Source: Candidatus Gastranaerophilales bacterium (lineage in GTDB: Bacteria; Cyanobacteriota; Vampirovibrionia; Gastranaerophilales; Gastranaerophilaceae). Taken from it: 64,000 bases of DNA. Under the pieces are notes generated by a model. That model made no database searches. It saw nothing but the letters and a program-made list of their open reading frames with translations, and had not been told where the DNA came from. Location: contig CALUPV010000004.1 of NCBI GenBank assembly GCA_944322745.1, positions 1 to 64,000 on the forward strand. Direction: 5' to 3'. Shown here piece after piece: positions 51,424 through 60,650 of the stretch (the stretch's first letter is position 1; every line of letters begins with the position of its first letter). The translations under genes and the position numbers were made by a program.

Positions 51424-52341
51424 TTAGTTTATTCCAATTTTTTCTACTAGTTTTGGAACAATCTGATTCCAAGCCTCTTCAGTAGGATGATTATAAGAAT
51501 TTCTCATTTTTTGGATATCTTCTTGATTAACCAACTTTGAAATTTCAATTATCTCAATATTTTCTTTATTAAGGAGCGCAATATCTTCATCTTTAAAACG
51601 CTCAATAGAATCCCAATACAAAACAATTATAAATTTTGCATCAGGATTGATTTTCTTAATTTCATTTTTTAAATCAATAAAATGTTTCATTGCAAAAGAA
51701 TAATCAACATTTTTTGTGTTCAAAAAATTATATTTCGTTGCAATTATAAATTTATTTGCCAACCTATATAAAATAGAACCATCTATATAAGGGATTTTTG
51801 ATTTGTAGAGTTTTAATTCATCATTTTTAAGAACAAATCTGGGATAAATTTTTTCATCAAACAAGAAAAACGGATCGGTATATAAGCCAGGATAACAATA
51901 TAAACGATCTAAATCTTGAATACTAGACAAAGTATATATTACATATTTGGAATTTTTTATAACAGGATCAAGTTCATGACTTTTTATTTGAATAAGTGCG
52001 TGTTGTATACCACCGCCACCAATTCCTCTGTTATAAACCTTCTTATTTGTGTACTCAGACAATTTTGCAGAAAATGTTTGATTATCTTTTAACCCCAAAC
52101 CTTCTACAAATGCACAACCAAATAATACAATATTATACGGTTTATCATCTTCACCGTTTGGAAGTCTATAGCGATATGTTTTTGCATACTCTTCTATATT
52201 TAAATTCTTACGATGAATAGCTTTTTTAATATTAAAATCATTACCTTTTGTAATACAAATATATAAAACAATATTAATTAAGAAAAAAGCAAATACTATT
52301 ATTAGTAAAATAATTAATATTTTTTTTATTTTCTTTCCCAT
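51424..52341 (-). CDS. Membrane-anchored SGNH-like protein with altered nucleophile
   Basis: The 305-aa protein has a signal anchor (residues 8-33). After it, NIVLFGCAFVEGLGL (near residue 70) corresponds to block I of SGNH hydrolases (usually G-[DC]-S-x-[TV]), but the serine position is alanine. NRGIGGGGIQHAL matches block II, and the C-terminal RNSYNHPTEEAWNQIVPKL carries the NHP/HPT block V-like motif. Such proteins are usually extracytoplasmic O-acetyl esterases or transferases that trim or decorate glycans. The altered residue suggests an inactive, binding-only or alternative-chemistry member. It is the last gene of the operon 54414-53398-52355-51424. Confidence 0.65.
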   Translation of the reverse strand: MGKKIKKILIILLIIVFAFFLINIVLYICITKGNDFNIKKAIHRKNLNIEEYAKTYRYRLPNGEDDKPYNIVLFGCAFVEGLGLKDNQTFSAKLSEYTNKKVYNRGIGGGGIQHALIQIKSHELDPVIKNSKYVIYTLSSIQDLDRLYCYPGLYTDPFFLFDEKIYPRFVLKNDELKLYKSKIPYIDGSILYRLANKFIIATKYNFLNTKNVDYSFAMKHFIDLKNEIKKINPDAKFIIVLYWDSIERFKDEDIALLNKENIEIIEISKLVNQEDIQKMRNSYNHPTEEAWNQIVPKLVEKIGIN

Positions 52342-52354
52342 TTTAATAACCTTT

Positions 52355-53401
52355 CTACTGTATAATATTACAAAATTTTTCTTTTATTTTATCAATAAAA
52401 TTAAATGATTTCAAACACAAGAAATAATCATATCCTTGAATCACGACATCTTTAGAATTCAAAAACTCTTTAGAATGAACAAGTTTTACTAATTTGTTAT
52501 AATCAGGATGTTTTTCATCTTGAATATTAATTTTATTATATACTTCCTCTAAATTTCTTGAACAATCAAGGCCTAAGAATCTTACCTTTGCATCAATTTG
52601 TCTGCAGAATTTTATAATCTGAGGAATTTCCTTATAATTTATACTTGTTACAGTAAAATGCAGTTCAAATCGTTCTATTTTACCGCTTTTCTTCAATGAT
52701 GATAAATACATAATATTTTCTATTACTTTTTTATAATTACCACCTTTTACAATTTTGTTATACGTTTTTTCTGTATATGCGTGTAAAGATACTGTCATCA
52801 TAGAAATCTTATCTGTTAAATTTAGATTTTCAATATTTTCTTTTGTACATTGAATACCATTTGTAATTATTTCAAATTTAATATGCTGAAATTTAGTTGC
52901 AATTTCTTTTATTAAATCTCTCGAAATCTTACTTGCAAAAACTTCCCCCACAGCATTTGTTTTTACGTATTTTGCGTGTTCCAGCCAAGGGGTTAATATT
53001 TCAATTAATTTGTCTTCTTTGTCTTCTGGAATTAAATTTGTATTTACTTTATAATTTTCTCCGCGACAAAATATACATTTTACATCACAATATTCATCTA
53101 AACCTAATAATATTCTCTCAGGAGGTCCAGAAACTAACTTTGGTTCATTATCTTTTATCTCTTGTAAAATTTCAAGATTTTGACATCCCGGACATAAAGA
53201 GAAGTCATTGTTATAAAGTTTTTTACGGAATTCTTTTGCTTTTTCACCGTTCCATATTTCGTCAAAAGTTTGTTCAAAAATATTTCCGAAAGAATAGCCT
53301 CTAATCCAACCGCAAGAGCAAGGGTAAACTTCACCATAAGGCATTATCTCAGCCAAAATATAAGGATTAGGACAATATATATGCTTATTTTCAGTCATCA
53401 T
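52355..53401 (-). CDS. Type B radical SAM protein with SPASM-like N terminus
   Basis: The 348-aa protein has its SPASM-like segment in front: YCPNPYILAEIMPYGEVYPCSCGW...SFGNIFEQTFDEIWNGEKAKEFR (C10, C28, C30) and the pair LCPGC (C70, C73). The radical SAM site is CDVKCIFC (C105, C109, C112). The SAM motif reads VGE (TNAVGEVFAS). FEIITNGIQCTKENIENL and SLHAYTEKTYNKIVKGGNYKKVIENI mark family B. Its start overlaps the 53398 stop by 4 bp (ATGA), so it is translationally coupled to a type A protein. Confidence 0.8.
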   Translation of the reverse strand: MMTENKHIYCPNPYILAEIMPYGEVYPCSCGWIRGYSFGNIFEQTFDEIWNGEKAKEFRKKLYNNDFSLCPGCQNLEILQEIKDNEPKLVSGPPERILLGLDEYCDVKCIFCRGENYKVNTNLIPEDKEDKLIEILTPWLEHAKYVKTNAVGEVFASKISRDLIKEIATKFQHIKFEIITNGIQCTKENIENLNLTDKISMMTVSLHAYTEKTYNKIVKGGNYKKVIENIMYLSSLKKSGKIERFELHFTVTSINYKEIPQIIKFCRQIDAKVRFLGLDCSRNLEEVYNKINIQDEKHPDYNKLVKLVHSKEFLNSKDVVIQGYDYFLCLKSFNFIDKIKEKFCNIIQ

Positions 53402-54381
53402 CTACCATTATTTATATATCTAATACATTCTGTGTATCCGCAAGTTGTTAATATTTCTCTGTATGAGAGATTACACTTATGTTTATGAGCATAATCAACA
53501 ATCATCTTAATATATTCTTTTACATTTTCAGGACAATATTTATTTTTCTCATACCAATGATGTTCAAGTTCTAGTTGGATATTCGTTAAACCCAAATCTT
53601 CTACAATTTTTAGCCAAGCATTAACTTCATCAAGCGAATCATTATACCCCGGAATAAAAATATATTTAATACCAATTAAACTTGCTGAAATTGGATCTAA
53701 ACCTTTTTTATATTTTTTTATATTGTTTATTACCTTTTTAAAATAATCTACATTCTTTATGCTTTTATATGTTTCTCTGGTTCCAGCATCAAGAGAAACC
53801 GTAACAGCTGCTCGTCTCTTTTCAAGTCCCTTTCTTATCCATTTAGAATAATCAACAGCTGCAGAATTTATCATAATAAAAATATTTGTCTTTTCTAAAA
53901 AGAATTTCATTAAGTCTGGAAATTCTTTCAATATTGTCGGTTCGCCACCTGTGATATTAACGTTTCCGTTATAGCTCAACATATTTTGTTTTAATGCATC
54001 TTGTAGTACTGGTAAGATTTTCCATGGCTTTAATGAGTTTAAATACTTTTTTTGATCGTGAGTATGACAATAAATACAATCTAACTGGCAATTTTCCCAG
54101 TGATTTATTAGAATGTATTTTAACTGCATAGAACCATCCCAATCCTTTATCTGAAGACTTGGACAACCTTCACATATTTTTGGAATATCTCCCTTTGCAA
54201 ATCTGTCTCTGTATTCTTGTTTTATTTTTCTTATTTTATCCCAATCAAATAGCTCACCTTTGTAATCTTCAATTATTTTTATAGCTTCAAATTTCATGCA
54301 CATTGAATAGCTACATAAAACCGCAGCATCTCTTATAAAACACATTCCATTTTCAACAAATTCGCAAGATAAATATCCCAT
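53398..54381 (-). CDS. Type A radical SAM protein (GGE subgroup)
   Basis: The 327-aa protein starts at ATG 54381 behind AGAGGA. It has C6, C14, C23, C28, C70 and C73 (ICEGCPSLQIKDW) and the radical SAM site CQLDCIYC (C98, C102, C105). The SAM motif is the canonical TGGEPTILKEF. DAGTRETYKSIKNVDYFKKVINNIKKY and KYIFIPGYNDSLDEVNAW mark the family. The C-terminal ELEHHWYEKNKYCPE resembles 50298 and 59641. It lies 32 bp after the type B gene at 54414 and is coupled by ATGA to the type B gene at 52355, so A sits between two B genes. Confidence 0.8.
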   Translation of the reverse strand: MGYLSCEFVENGMCFIRDAAVLCSYSMCMKFEAIKIIEDYKGELFDWDKIRKIKQEYRDRFAKGDIPKICEGCPSLQIKDWDGSMQLKYILINHWENCQLDCIYCHTHDQKKYLNSLKPWKILPVLQDALKQNMLSYNGNVNITGGEPTILKEFPDLMKFFLEKTNIFIMINSAAVDYSKWIRKGLEKRRAAVTVSLDAGTRETYKSIKNVDYFKKVINNIKKYKKGLDPISASLIGIKYIFIPGYNDSLDEVNAWLKIVEDLGLTNIQLELEHHWYEKNKYCPENVKEYIKMIVDYAHKHKCNLSYREILTTCGYTECIRYINNGR

Positions 54382-54413
54382 TACATTTCCTCTTATAATG
54401 ATGTATACAACAA

Positions 54414-55421
54414 TTATAAATTAGAAAATTTATATTTCAAAGATTTAATAAAGCTTATTGGTTTAAGTGTTTTCATAGAATCATTTATCGTACATACTTC
54501 TGAGGTAAATATGGGATTTTTTAATACATTTACAAAATCGTTATATTTTGGATGTCTTTCATCAAAAATATTCAACTTTTTATAAATATCTTTATTTGTT
54601 TCAAGTTCTAATAGTTCTAGAAATCCGACTGTTGCACCCAGTTTTTCTGCCATTTTTATATATGGAACCATTTCTTTATAATTATATGCATTAACTACAA
54701 AGTTTAATATAAATTTATCCAATTTCCCTGTTTTTTTTAGTTTAGATAAAAATTCAAGATTTTCCATTACTTTTTTGTAATTTCCACCAACAACCAATTT
54801 TTCGTAAGTTTTTTGCTTAACTGAATGTAATGATATTGTTATAGATAAAAGTTTATCAATGATTCCTAATTCTTCCAAGTTTTCTTTGTCGCAGAGTATA
54901 CCATTCGAAATCAATGAAAATTTTACTTTGGGGAATTTTTCAGAAATTTTCTTAATTAATTTTCTTGAATGAGCACTTGCGAGTGCTTCGCCAACTCCGG
55001 ATAGTACAACATTTTCTGCATTTTCCAGCATATTTGTGATTATATTATCCATATTCTCATTGAAATATGTTAAATCTTGTTTTTGATGGCAGCTTCTGCA
55101 AAATATACATTTTACATTACAAGTTGCATCATAGCAGAAAATAAATGTTTTTGGTTTTTCAACCGTTTCTGAAACAACAACATTATGTGTACAGTCTTTT
55201 ACGCATAAATCCAAATTACAGATATTATATTCTCCTGTTATAAATTGTCGTCTAAATTCTTTTGCTCTTTCTCCGTTCCAGATTTGGTCAAAAGATTCTT
55301 GGTATATATTACCCAAAGAATAAGAATTACACCAAGGCGGACAGCATACATAAACATCACCTTGCATGCTTATTTGTGCCGATTCAAAGGGAAATGTACA
55401 TATATTATCTATTCTTTGCAA
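54414..55421 (-). CDS. Type B radical SAM protein with SPASM-like N terminus
   Basis: The 335-aa protein starts at TTG 55421, 8 nt after GGAGG. The N-terminal SPASM-like segment is CTFPFESAQISMQGDVYVCCPPWCNSYSLGNIYQESFDQIWNGERAKEFRRQF with C8, C26-C27, C31, then C68, C73 and C77. The radical SAM site is CNVKCIFC (C101, C105, C108), and the SAM motif reads VGE (LSGVGEALAS). It is the first gene of the four-gene minus-strand operon with 53398, 52355 and the SGNH-like gene. It is divergent from the 55510 gene. Confidence 0.8.
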   Translation of the reverse strand: MQRIDNICTFPFESAQISMQGDVYVCCPPWCNSYSLGNIYQESFDQIWNGERAKEFRRQFITGEYNICNLDLCVKDCTHNVVVSETVEKPKTFIFCYDATCNVKCIFCRSCHQKQDLTYFNENMDNIITNMLENAENVVLSGVGEALASAHSRKLIKKISEKFPKVKFSLISNGILCDKENLEELGIIDKLLSITISLHSVKQKTYEKLVVGGNYKKVMENLEFLSKLKKTGKLDKFILNFVVNAYNYKEMVPYIKMAEKLGATVGFLELLELETNKDIYKKLNIFDERHPKYNDFVNVLKNPIFTSEVCTINDSMKTLKPISFIKSLKYKFSNL

Positions 55422-55509
55422 TTGTGTTCGCCTCCATTAAAAATATATCATAATTATGTTCATTCTGATATAATATCCATAGTTTATTATATTGAGTTTA
55501 AAGGTAAAA

Positions 55510-56538
55510 ATGGAATATAAGTGTTGTAATCATATCTTAGGGAGTATTGACCTTAGCTTTAGCGGTTTTAAGTATTGTAATGAGGTTTGGGAAGGTCCTG
55601 AATACATTTCTTATAAAGAAGAAAATGCTTTCGATAAGAATGAAAAACGACGTATTGAAATAATTAACAATATGAAGAATGGTGTTATTCCTGAACGCTG
55701 CAAATTGTGTCCATTGTTAGAACAAAAAGATTGGAAAGAGTTTGATGGAAAAATCCATAAAATAACCATATTCAATTGGAAACATTGTAATGCTGCTTGT
55801 TTTTATTGTTCTGTCAATTCAGATTTTTATGAAGAAGTCAAGAAAAGTGCTGATTATGATGCACTGCCTATTATTCAAAAATTAATAGATGAAGAAAGAA
55901 TAACAGAAGATACTTTTATTGCATTTATGGGGGGAGAACCCACAATGCTTGAGGAATTTCCTCAAATTATGAAGTTGCTTTTAGATAAAAAATGCAGAAT
56001 TGAGGTTTTATCAAACGGAATCAAATATGAGCCTATAATTGCTGAAATGCTTAAGTTTGAAAAGAATAATACTATATGTATATCTGTTGATTGCGGTTCA
56101 AAAGAGACATATAAAAAAATTAAAAGAGTTGATAAGTTCGAAGAAGTTTCTCAAACAATAAAACGCTATATTGATGATGCAGGTTTAAATGCAAGCAGAA
56201 TCAAAATTAAATATATTATTTTCCCAAATGTTAATGACAATAAACAGGAAATAGATTTATTCTTTGATTTATGCAAGAAAATAGGAGTAAAAACTGTTGC
56301 AAGAGCAGTTAACCATGTTGAAAGCAAGATGAGTACAACAAAAAACCAGGTAATTGAAGTTTCTGTTATAAAATCATATAAATATTTTGAAGAACAAGCT
56401 AAAAAGTATAATCTTGAACTTCAACCTGAACCTTGGGCTGATGCAATTGTTGAAAATAAAGTTTATAATTGCAGAAAAATATCAATTATGACTAGATTAA
56501 AATCAGAGATCCATTTTCTACTTGGGAAAAAGAACTGA
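55510..56538 (+). CDS. Type A radical SAM protein (GGE subgroup)
   Basis: The reading frame opens at 55492, but the ATG at 55510 with AAAGGT upstream matches the family start (EYKCCNHILGS), giving 342 aa. Cysteines are C5-C6, C23, C64 and C67 (ERCKLCPLLEQKDW), and the radical SAM site is CNAACFYC (C93, C97, C100). The SAM motif is MGGEPTMLEEF. DCGSKETYKKIKRVDKFEEVSQTIKRYI and KYIIFPNVNDNKQEIDLF mark the family. A TATAAT at 55469 gives a leader of about 35 nt. It ends 9 bp before the convergent 56547 gene. Confidence 0.8.
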   Translation: MEYKCCNHILGSIDLSFSGFKYCNEVWEGPEYISYKEENAFDKNEKRRIEIINNMKNGVIPERCKLCPLLEQKDWKEFDGKIHKITIFNWKHCNAACFYCSVNSDFYEEVKKSADYDALPIIQKLIDEERITEDTFIAFMGGEPTMLEEFPQIMKLLLDKKCRIEVLSNGIKYEPIIAEMLKFEKNNTICISVDCGSKETYKKIKRVDKFEEVSQTIKRYIDDAGLNASRIKIKYIIFPNVNDNKQEIDLFFDLCKKIGVKTVARAVNHVESKMSTTKNQVIEVSVIKSYKYFEEQAKKYNLELQPEPWADAIVENKVYNCRKISIMTRLKSEIHFLLGKKN

Positions 56539-56546
56539 AAATTTTA

Positions 56547-57980
56547 TTAGAAATTAAGTTCGCTAAGTTTATCCAGTTTCTTATATTTATTTTGTAATTG
56601 TATTCTTTTGAAAAAACTTCTAATTTTCTTGTTTTTATTGTAGGTTATTGTTGAATGACTTGTCTTAATTATTTCTTCAATTATATTATCATCCTCAAAA
56701 TTTTCTATTATAATATCAAAGTCAAAGCCAAGACGAAGCATAAACATTAGTTTTTCTTTTAATTCGTTGTCTATTTTTTTTGTTATTTTAATAAATGCTT
56801 TTCTTGTTGGTGCAAATTTTTCTTTTTGTACTAATTCTTCAAGTTTTTCTTTAATTTCTTTGAGTGAAATATCATAAATATTGATATATAAATTTGAGAA
56901 ATATTGATTTTTTTCAATATCTTTATCTTGTTTATCTATATATAAATCAGTATATTTATCTTTGTTTTCATTAAAAAATGCTATTTGCTTTTCGTATATT
57001 CGATGAGCTCTATTCATAAATGCAAGAAATGAAGTAACTTTTATATTGCATTTTTTAGCAATTATTTCAACATATTTAAGCATTTTTAACGTTCTGTTTA
57101 TATATTTTTTGTTTTCACATTGTTCAGAAGATGAAACACTATGTTCTGAATCAAATTGAACTTCAACAAGACCAAGTTTTTTACAACTAGAAAGCCATTC
57201 TTCTACTTCTTCTGAACTGTCATTATAATTCGTGAATAAAATAAATTTAGAAATTACGAAGTTTTTTTCTTTTGAATGATTAAGATATGTTTTCATATTT
57301 TGAAGGACTACATTATAAAATTTTGTTCCTTTTATTTTTTCAAATGTTTCTATTGTTCCAGAATCTATACTTGTAACTATTGCTGCACTATTAACTTTTT
57401 CCAGTGCATTGCATAAACTTTTAGATAGTCTTATTCCAGATGTAGGTACATAAATTTCTGGCACATTATTTCTCGAAAATAAATCGACTAACCAATCAAA
57501 TTCTTTCATTAAGGTCGGTTCTCCACCAACAAATCTTAATGAACCATTAAACTTTAATAGATTCTTATCTAGTAATTCATTAATAATAGGTTTTATGTCT
57601 ATTTCTTGTTCTTTGTTATGCCACTCTGGTATTCTGCCTGTTGGACAGTATACACATCTTGAGTTACATTTCATTATGTGACCGGCTGTTAAGTGATTGA
57701 TATAGTCTTCATCATCCCAATCTTTTTCTTGCAACTCAAAACAACCTTCACATTGAGAAGGATATATTCCTTTTTTTGCATTTTCTCTTAATTTCTTTTT
57801 TTCTTCGAAAATATATTTCCAGTCAAGTTTTTCATTTTTTAAATCAAAATATAAATATAATCTATCTTCGAAATCTAAATTATCTGTATTACAACAGTGC
57901 CCAACAACTAAATGCTGAGTTCCCGGGTCTAAATAAAAATATATTCCGTGTTCTAATAATCTGCAACTTTTGTACTTCAT
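56547..57980 (-). CDS. Type A radical SAM protein with C-terminal extension
   Basis: The 477-aa protein has the type A core to about residue 330, followed by about 145 extra residues (YEKQIAFFNENKDKYTD...KNKKIRSFFKRIQ) that are charged, helical and unrecognised. Core features are C6, C29-C30, C77, C80 (QCEGCFELQEKDW), the radical SAM site CNSRCVYC (C105, C109, C112) and the canonical VGGEPTLMKEF. DSGTIETFEKIKGTKFYNVVLQNMKTY is the family loop. It lies 20 bp after the GT-C-like membrane gene, so they share a transcript. Confidence 0.78.
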   Translation of the reverse strand: MKYKSCRLLEHGIYFYLDPGTQHLVVGHCCNTDNLDFEDRLYLYFDLKNEKLDWKYIFEEKKKLRENAKKGIYPSQCEGCFELQEKDWDDEDYINHLTAGHIMKCNSRCVYCPTGRIPEWHNKEQEIDIKPIINELLDKNLLKFNGSLRFVGGEPTLMKEFDWLVDLFSRNNVPEIYVPTSGIRLSKSLCNALEKVNSAAIVTSIDSGTIETFEKIKGTKFYNVVLQNMKTYLNHSKEKNFVISKFILFTNYNDSSEEVEEWLSSCKKLGLVEVQFDSEHSVSSSEQCENKKYINRTLKMLKYVEIIAKKCNIKVTSFLAFMNRAHRIYEKQIAFFNENKDKYTDLYIDKQDKDIEKNQYFSNLYINIYDISLKEIKEKLEELVQKEKFAPTRKAFIKITKKIDNELKEKLMFMLRLGFDFDIIIENFEDDNIIEEIIKTSHSTITYNKNKKIRSFFKRIQLQNKYKKLDKLSELNF

Positions 57981-58000
57981 AAATAGATGTTATCACTCAT

Positions 58001-59566
58001 TTAATTTTCATTCAAACTTTCTTTAATTTTTGAAAAATCAAGTTTCTCCAATTCTTCTTCAGAAAAGTTACCACCCAGTTCTTTATATTTTTGCAATGCT
58101 TCTTTATATGGCAAAAAAGTAACCTTACTCATAACATTAACTTTATAATTATGTTCTACATATATCAAATACCTGGCCCTATCCTTTTCATAAAATAATG
58201 TATTCAAGTCACGATTTTCTGCAAGTATACGGGGAAAAATATCCGGAATTATATAAAACGGCAAAGACTTTGGTAATATAATATCCTGACCTTTTTTAAT
58301 ATAAAATAATGAAATTTTATCCACAATATACATTAATGACTTTGTTGCCTTATAAGAATGCATACAAAGTATTCTTCCAGAATTGCCATTTATATGCATT
58401 AAAGAAAAAATTATAAAAATACATAAAAAGCCATAACAAATCTTATTATTTATTTTCATCGATAAAATATAAGCAACTAAATACAAAGTTATAAAATATA
58501 AGCAAATATCAAATGTTGATAATAAACCATTATGCAGAAACCAAAATTTATAATTGGGATCAACTGAAACATAACAATTTTGCGGTAACAATATTGTTGC
58601 AAAAAGGAAAATAATAAATCCAATTATAGAATATATAACATATTTGACAACTTTATAGTTCTGATTTTTATTCTCTTTTGAATTTAATATGATTATAATA
58701 GATAAAGCTAACATTAAAATAAAAACAATATTGTCATAAATAATATATTTACCAAAAAGAGAAATAAATTCAAAAAATGTATTTTTTGTTATGTTTAAAC
58801 CAATTGATAGATTATAACCATTCCATAAATGACAAATACCAAATGAAGAATAAATAAGGAACATAAAAACAGACATAAAAGATACAGAAACAAATGCGGG
58901 TTTAACTGCTGAGTTTATTTTTTTATATTTAAAAAATAAAAAAAGATTTTCAAATATAACTATTATTAATAAAATAAAAAAAGCAAAATTAACTTCTTCA
59001 TTTGCAGTTACGATTAACGCCGACAATATAAAAAGAATAAAGTAATCTTTTTTTTGAAAATTATATGGAGTTTCTGCTAAATAAAAGCTCATAAACGTAT
59101 ACCAATACAAGAAGTAAAAGACAACAGGTACAATATACCCAAAAAACCATTCTAAAGTATCAAAACACCATACAAAATCACATTTAAATAATATCGAAAA
59201 TATAACAAACCAATTAAATATATTTACACAAAGCCCAAGAATTTTATTTTGAAAATACTTATTAAAATTACTAATATAAACCAAAGAAATAAAAAATAAA
59301 ATTTTTAAAATTCCCTCTGAAATTAGCGCAAAATCCTGGAAATTAATTCCCAAAAGCATTGGTATTATTTTTACAAATAATTGGGATATACAACCTGTAA
59401 TAAAACGAGAATGAGGGATATAGAAATTTTGTGTAATAATATCATTCATATCATCATTAACAACAACAGCATATTTTAAACGGGACATTAAAAATAAAAA
59501 CATCACAGAAATTGTTATAAAATTCAATAAAAATAATAATCTCTTATTTGCTAAAATGCTATTCAT
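58001..59566 (-). CDS. Polytopic membrane protein, GT-C-like (DUF6056-type)
   Basis: This 521-aa integral membrane protein has about 12 hydrophobic helices. The first periplasmic loop holds VVVNDDMNDIITQNFYIPHSRFITG; an acidic pair there is typical for GT-C glycosyltransferases that use polyprenyl-phosphate sugars. The C-terminal 100 residues (after about 420) are soluble. The overall layout resembles DUF6056-type predicted glycosyltransferases. It could use the polyprenol-linked sugar made by the 42424 enzyme. It lies 20 bp before the 56547 radical SAM gene. Assignment is moderate, because acceptor and donor are unknown. Confidence 0.65.
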   Translation of the reverse strand: MNSILANKRLLFLLNFITISVMFLFLMSRLKYAVVVNDDMNDIITQNFYIPHSRFITGCISQLFVKIIPMLLGINFQDFALISEGILKILFFISLVYISNFNKYFQNKILGLCVNIFNWFVIFSILFKCDFVWCFDTLEWFFGYIVPVVFYFLYWYTFMSFYLAETPYNFQKKDYFILFILSALIVTANEEVNFAFFILLIIVIFENLFLFFKYKKINSAVKPAFVSVSFMSVFMFLIYSSFGICHLWNGYNLSIGLNITKNTFFEFISLFGKYIIYDNIVFILMLALSIIIILNSKENKNQNYKVVKYVIYSIIGFIIFLFATILLPQNCYVSVDPNYKFWFLHNGLLSTFDICLYFITLYLVAYILSMKINNKICYGFLCIFIIFSLMHINGNSGRILCMHSYKATKSLMYIVDKISLFYIKKGQDIILPKSLPFYIIPDIFPRILAENRDLNTLFYEKDRARYLIYVEHNYKVNVMSKVTFLPYKEALQKYKELGGNFSEEELEKLDFSKIKESLNEN

Positions 59567-59640
59567 ATTTAACTCAATACCAATATAATATACAATTATG
59601 ATATAATATCTGCGAGATAAAATACAGAGGTGTATAAAAA

Positions 59641-60642
59641 ATGTATAGATGCAAATATTTGGCTCATGGGCTTTACATTCATTACGATTGTTTTAGACAT
59701 TGTCATCTTTCTATACATTCTCCAAATGAAAGAAATAATAACTATATAATTCCATATAAAGGTCCCAAAGATATAGTTGATTGGAATAAGATTTTTGAAA
59801 TAAAAAATAAACTAGTTAAAGAAATGCGAGATGGTAATATACCACCATTTTGCAAAGGATGTCATTGGATAGAAGAGTTTGAAGAAAATTCACAGGAACA
59901 ATTTCAATCAGACCTTGATAACTATGTAGATATGATATGGATTGGTCACTCTAACGAATGTAATGCAAATTGTATATATTGTTTTTCATATCAAGAAATA
60001 TTAGAACATAGAACAATAAAAGGCTACGATATATTTCCTCTGTTTAAAGAAATGTTAGACAAAAAAATATACAATTTAGAAAAAGAACCAAATGCACACG
60101 TATCATTTGCAATGGGAGAGCCAACCATCCTCAAAAGCTTTGATGACATTATAAATTTGTTTGCGAAATATGGTAACAGGCATTTTGCTCTGTATACAAA
60201 CGGAATAAAAACAAGCAAAATGGTTTTAGATGTGCTAAAAAAAGAAAATATTGATATTAGGATAGTTATTTCATTAGATGCCGGTTCTCGAGATACATTC
60301 AAAAAAATTAAGAAAGTTGATAAATTTAAAGATACATGCAAAACAATAAAAGAATACGCAAAAGCAGCCAAGCAATCACGTCCTAATGCATTAGGCGTCA
60401 AATATATTATCATTCCCAATATTAACGATTCAAAAGAAGAAATTGATAAATGGTATACTCTATGTACTAAAGAACTTGGCGTAAAATATTTAATAGCAGA
60501 TATTGAAGAGAAATGGTTTGTCAGACAATCAGGTGATGTTCCTGAATATGTTAAGGATTTATTAATATATATAAGAAATAGATGTGAACAAGATAATATT
60601 GCTTTTGAATTTTATGATAGGGCCTTAGTATTGAATTTGTAG
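59641..60642 (+). CDS. Type A radical SAM protein with degenerate GGE motif
   Basis: The 333-aa protein starts at ATG 59641 with AGAGG upstream and TATAAT about 40 bp further. It has C4, C17, C21, C71 and C74 (FCKGCHWIEEF) and the radical SAM site CNANCIYC (C107, C111, C114). The SAM motif is AMGEPTILKSF: the first Gly is Met, while Glu is kept. DAGSRDTFKKIKKVDKFKDTCKTIKEY and KYIIIPNINDSKEEIDKW mark the family. It is followed by the 60651 gene after 8 bp, so they are one operon. Confidence 0.78.
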   Translation: MYRCKYLAHGLYIHYDCFRHCHLSIHSPNERNNNYIIPYKGPKDIVDWNKIFEIKNKLVKEMRDGNIPPFCKGCHWIEEFEENSQEQFQSDLDNYVDMIWIGHSNECNANCIYCFSYQEILEHRTIKGYDIFPLFKEMLDKKIYNLEKEPNAHVSFAMGEPTILKSFDDIINLFAKYGNRHFALYTNGIKTSKMVLDVLKKENIDIRIVISLDAGSRDTFKKIKKVDKFKDTCKTIKEYAKAAKQSRPNALGVKYIIIPNINDSKEEIDKWYTLCTKELGVKYLIADIEEKWFVRQSGDVPEYVKDLLIYIRNRCEQDNIAFEFYDRALVLNL

Positions 60643-60650
60643 GGTATATA

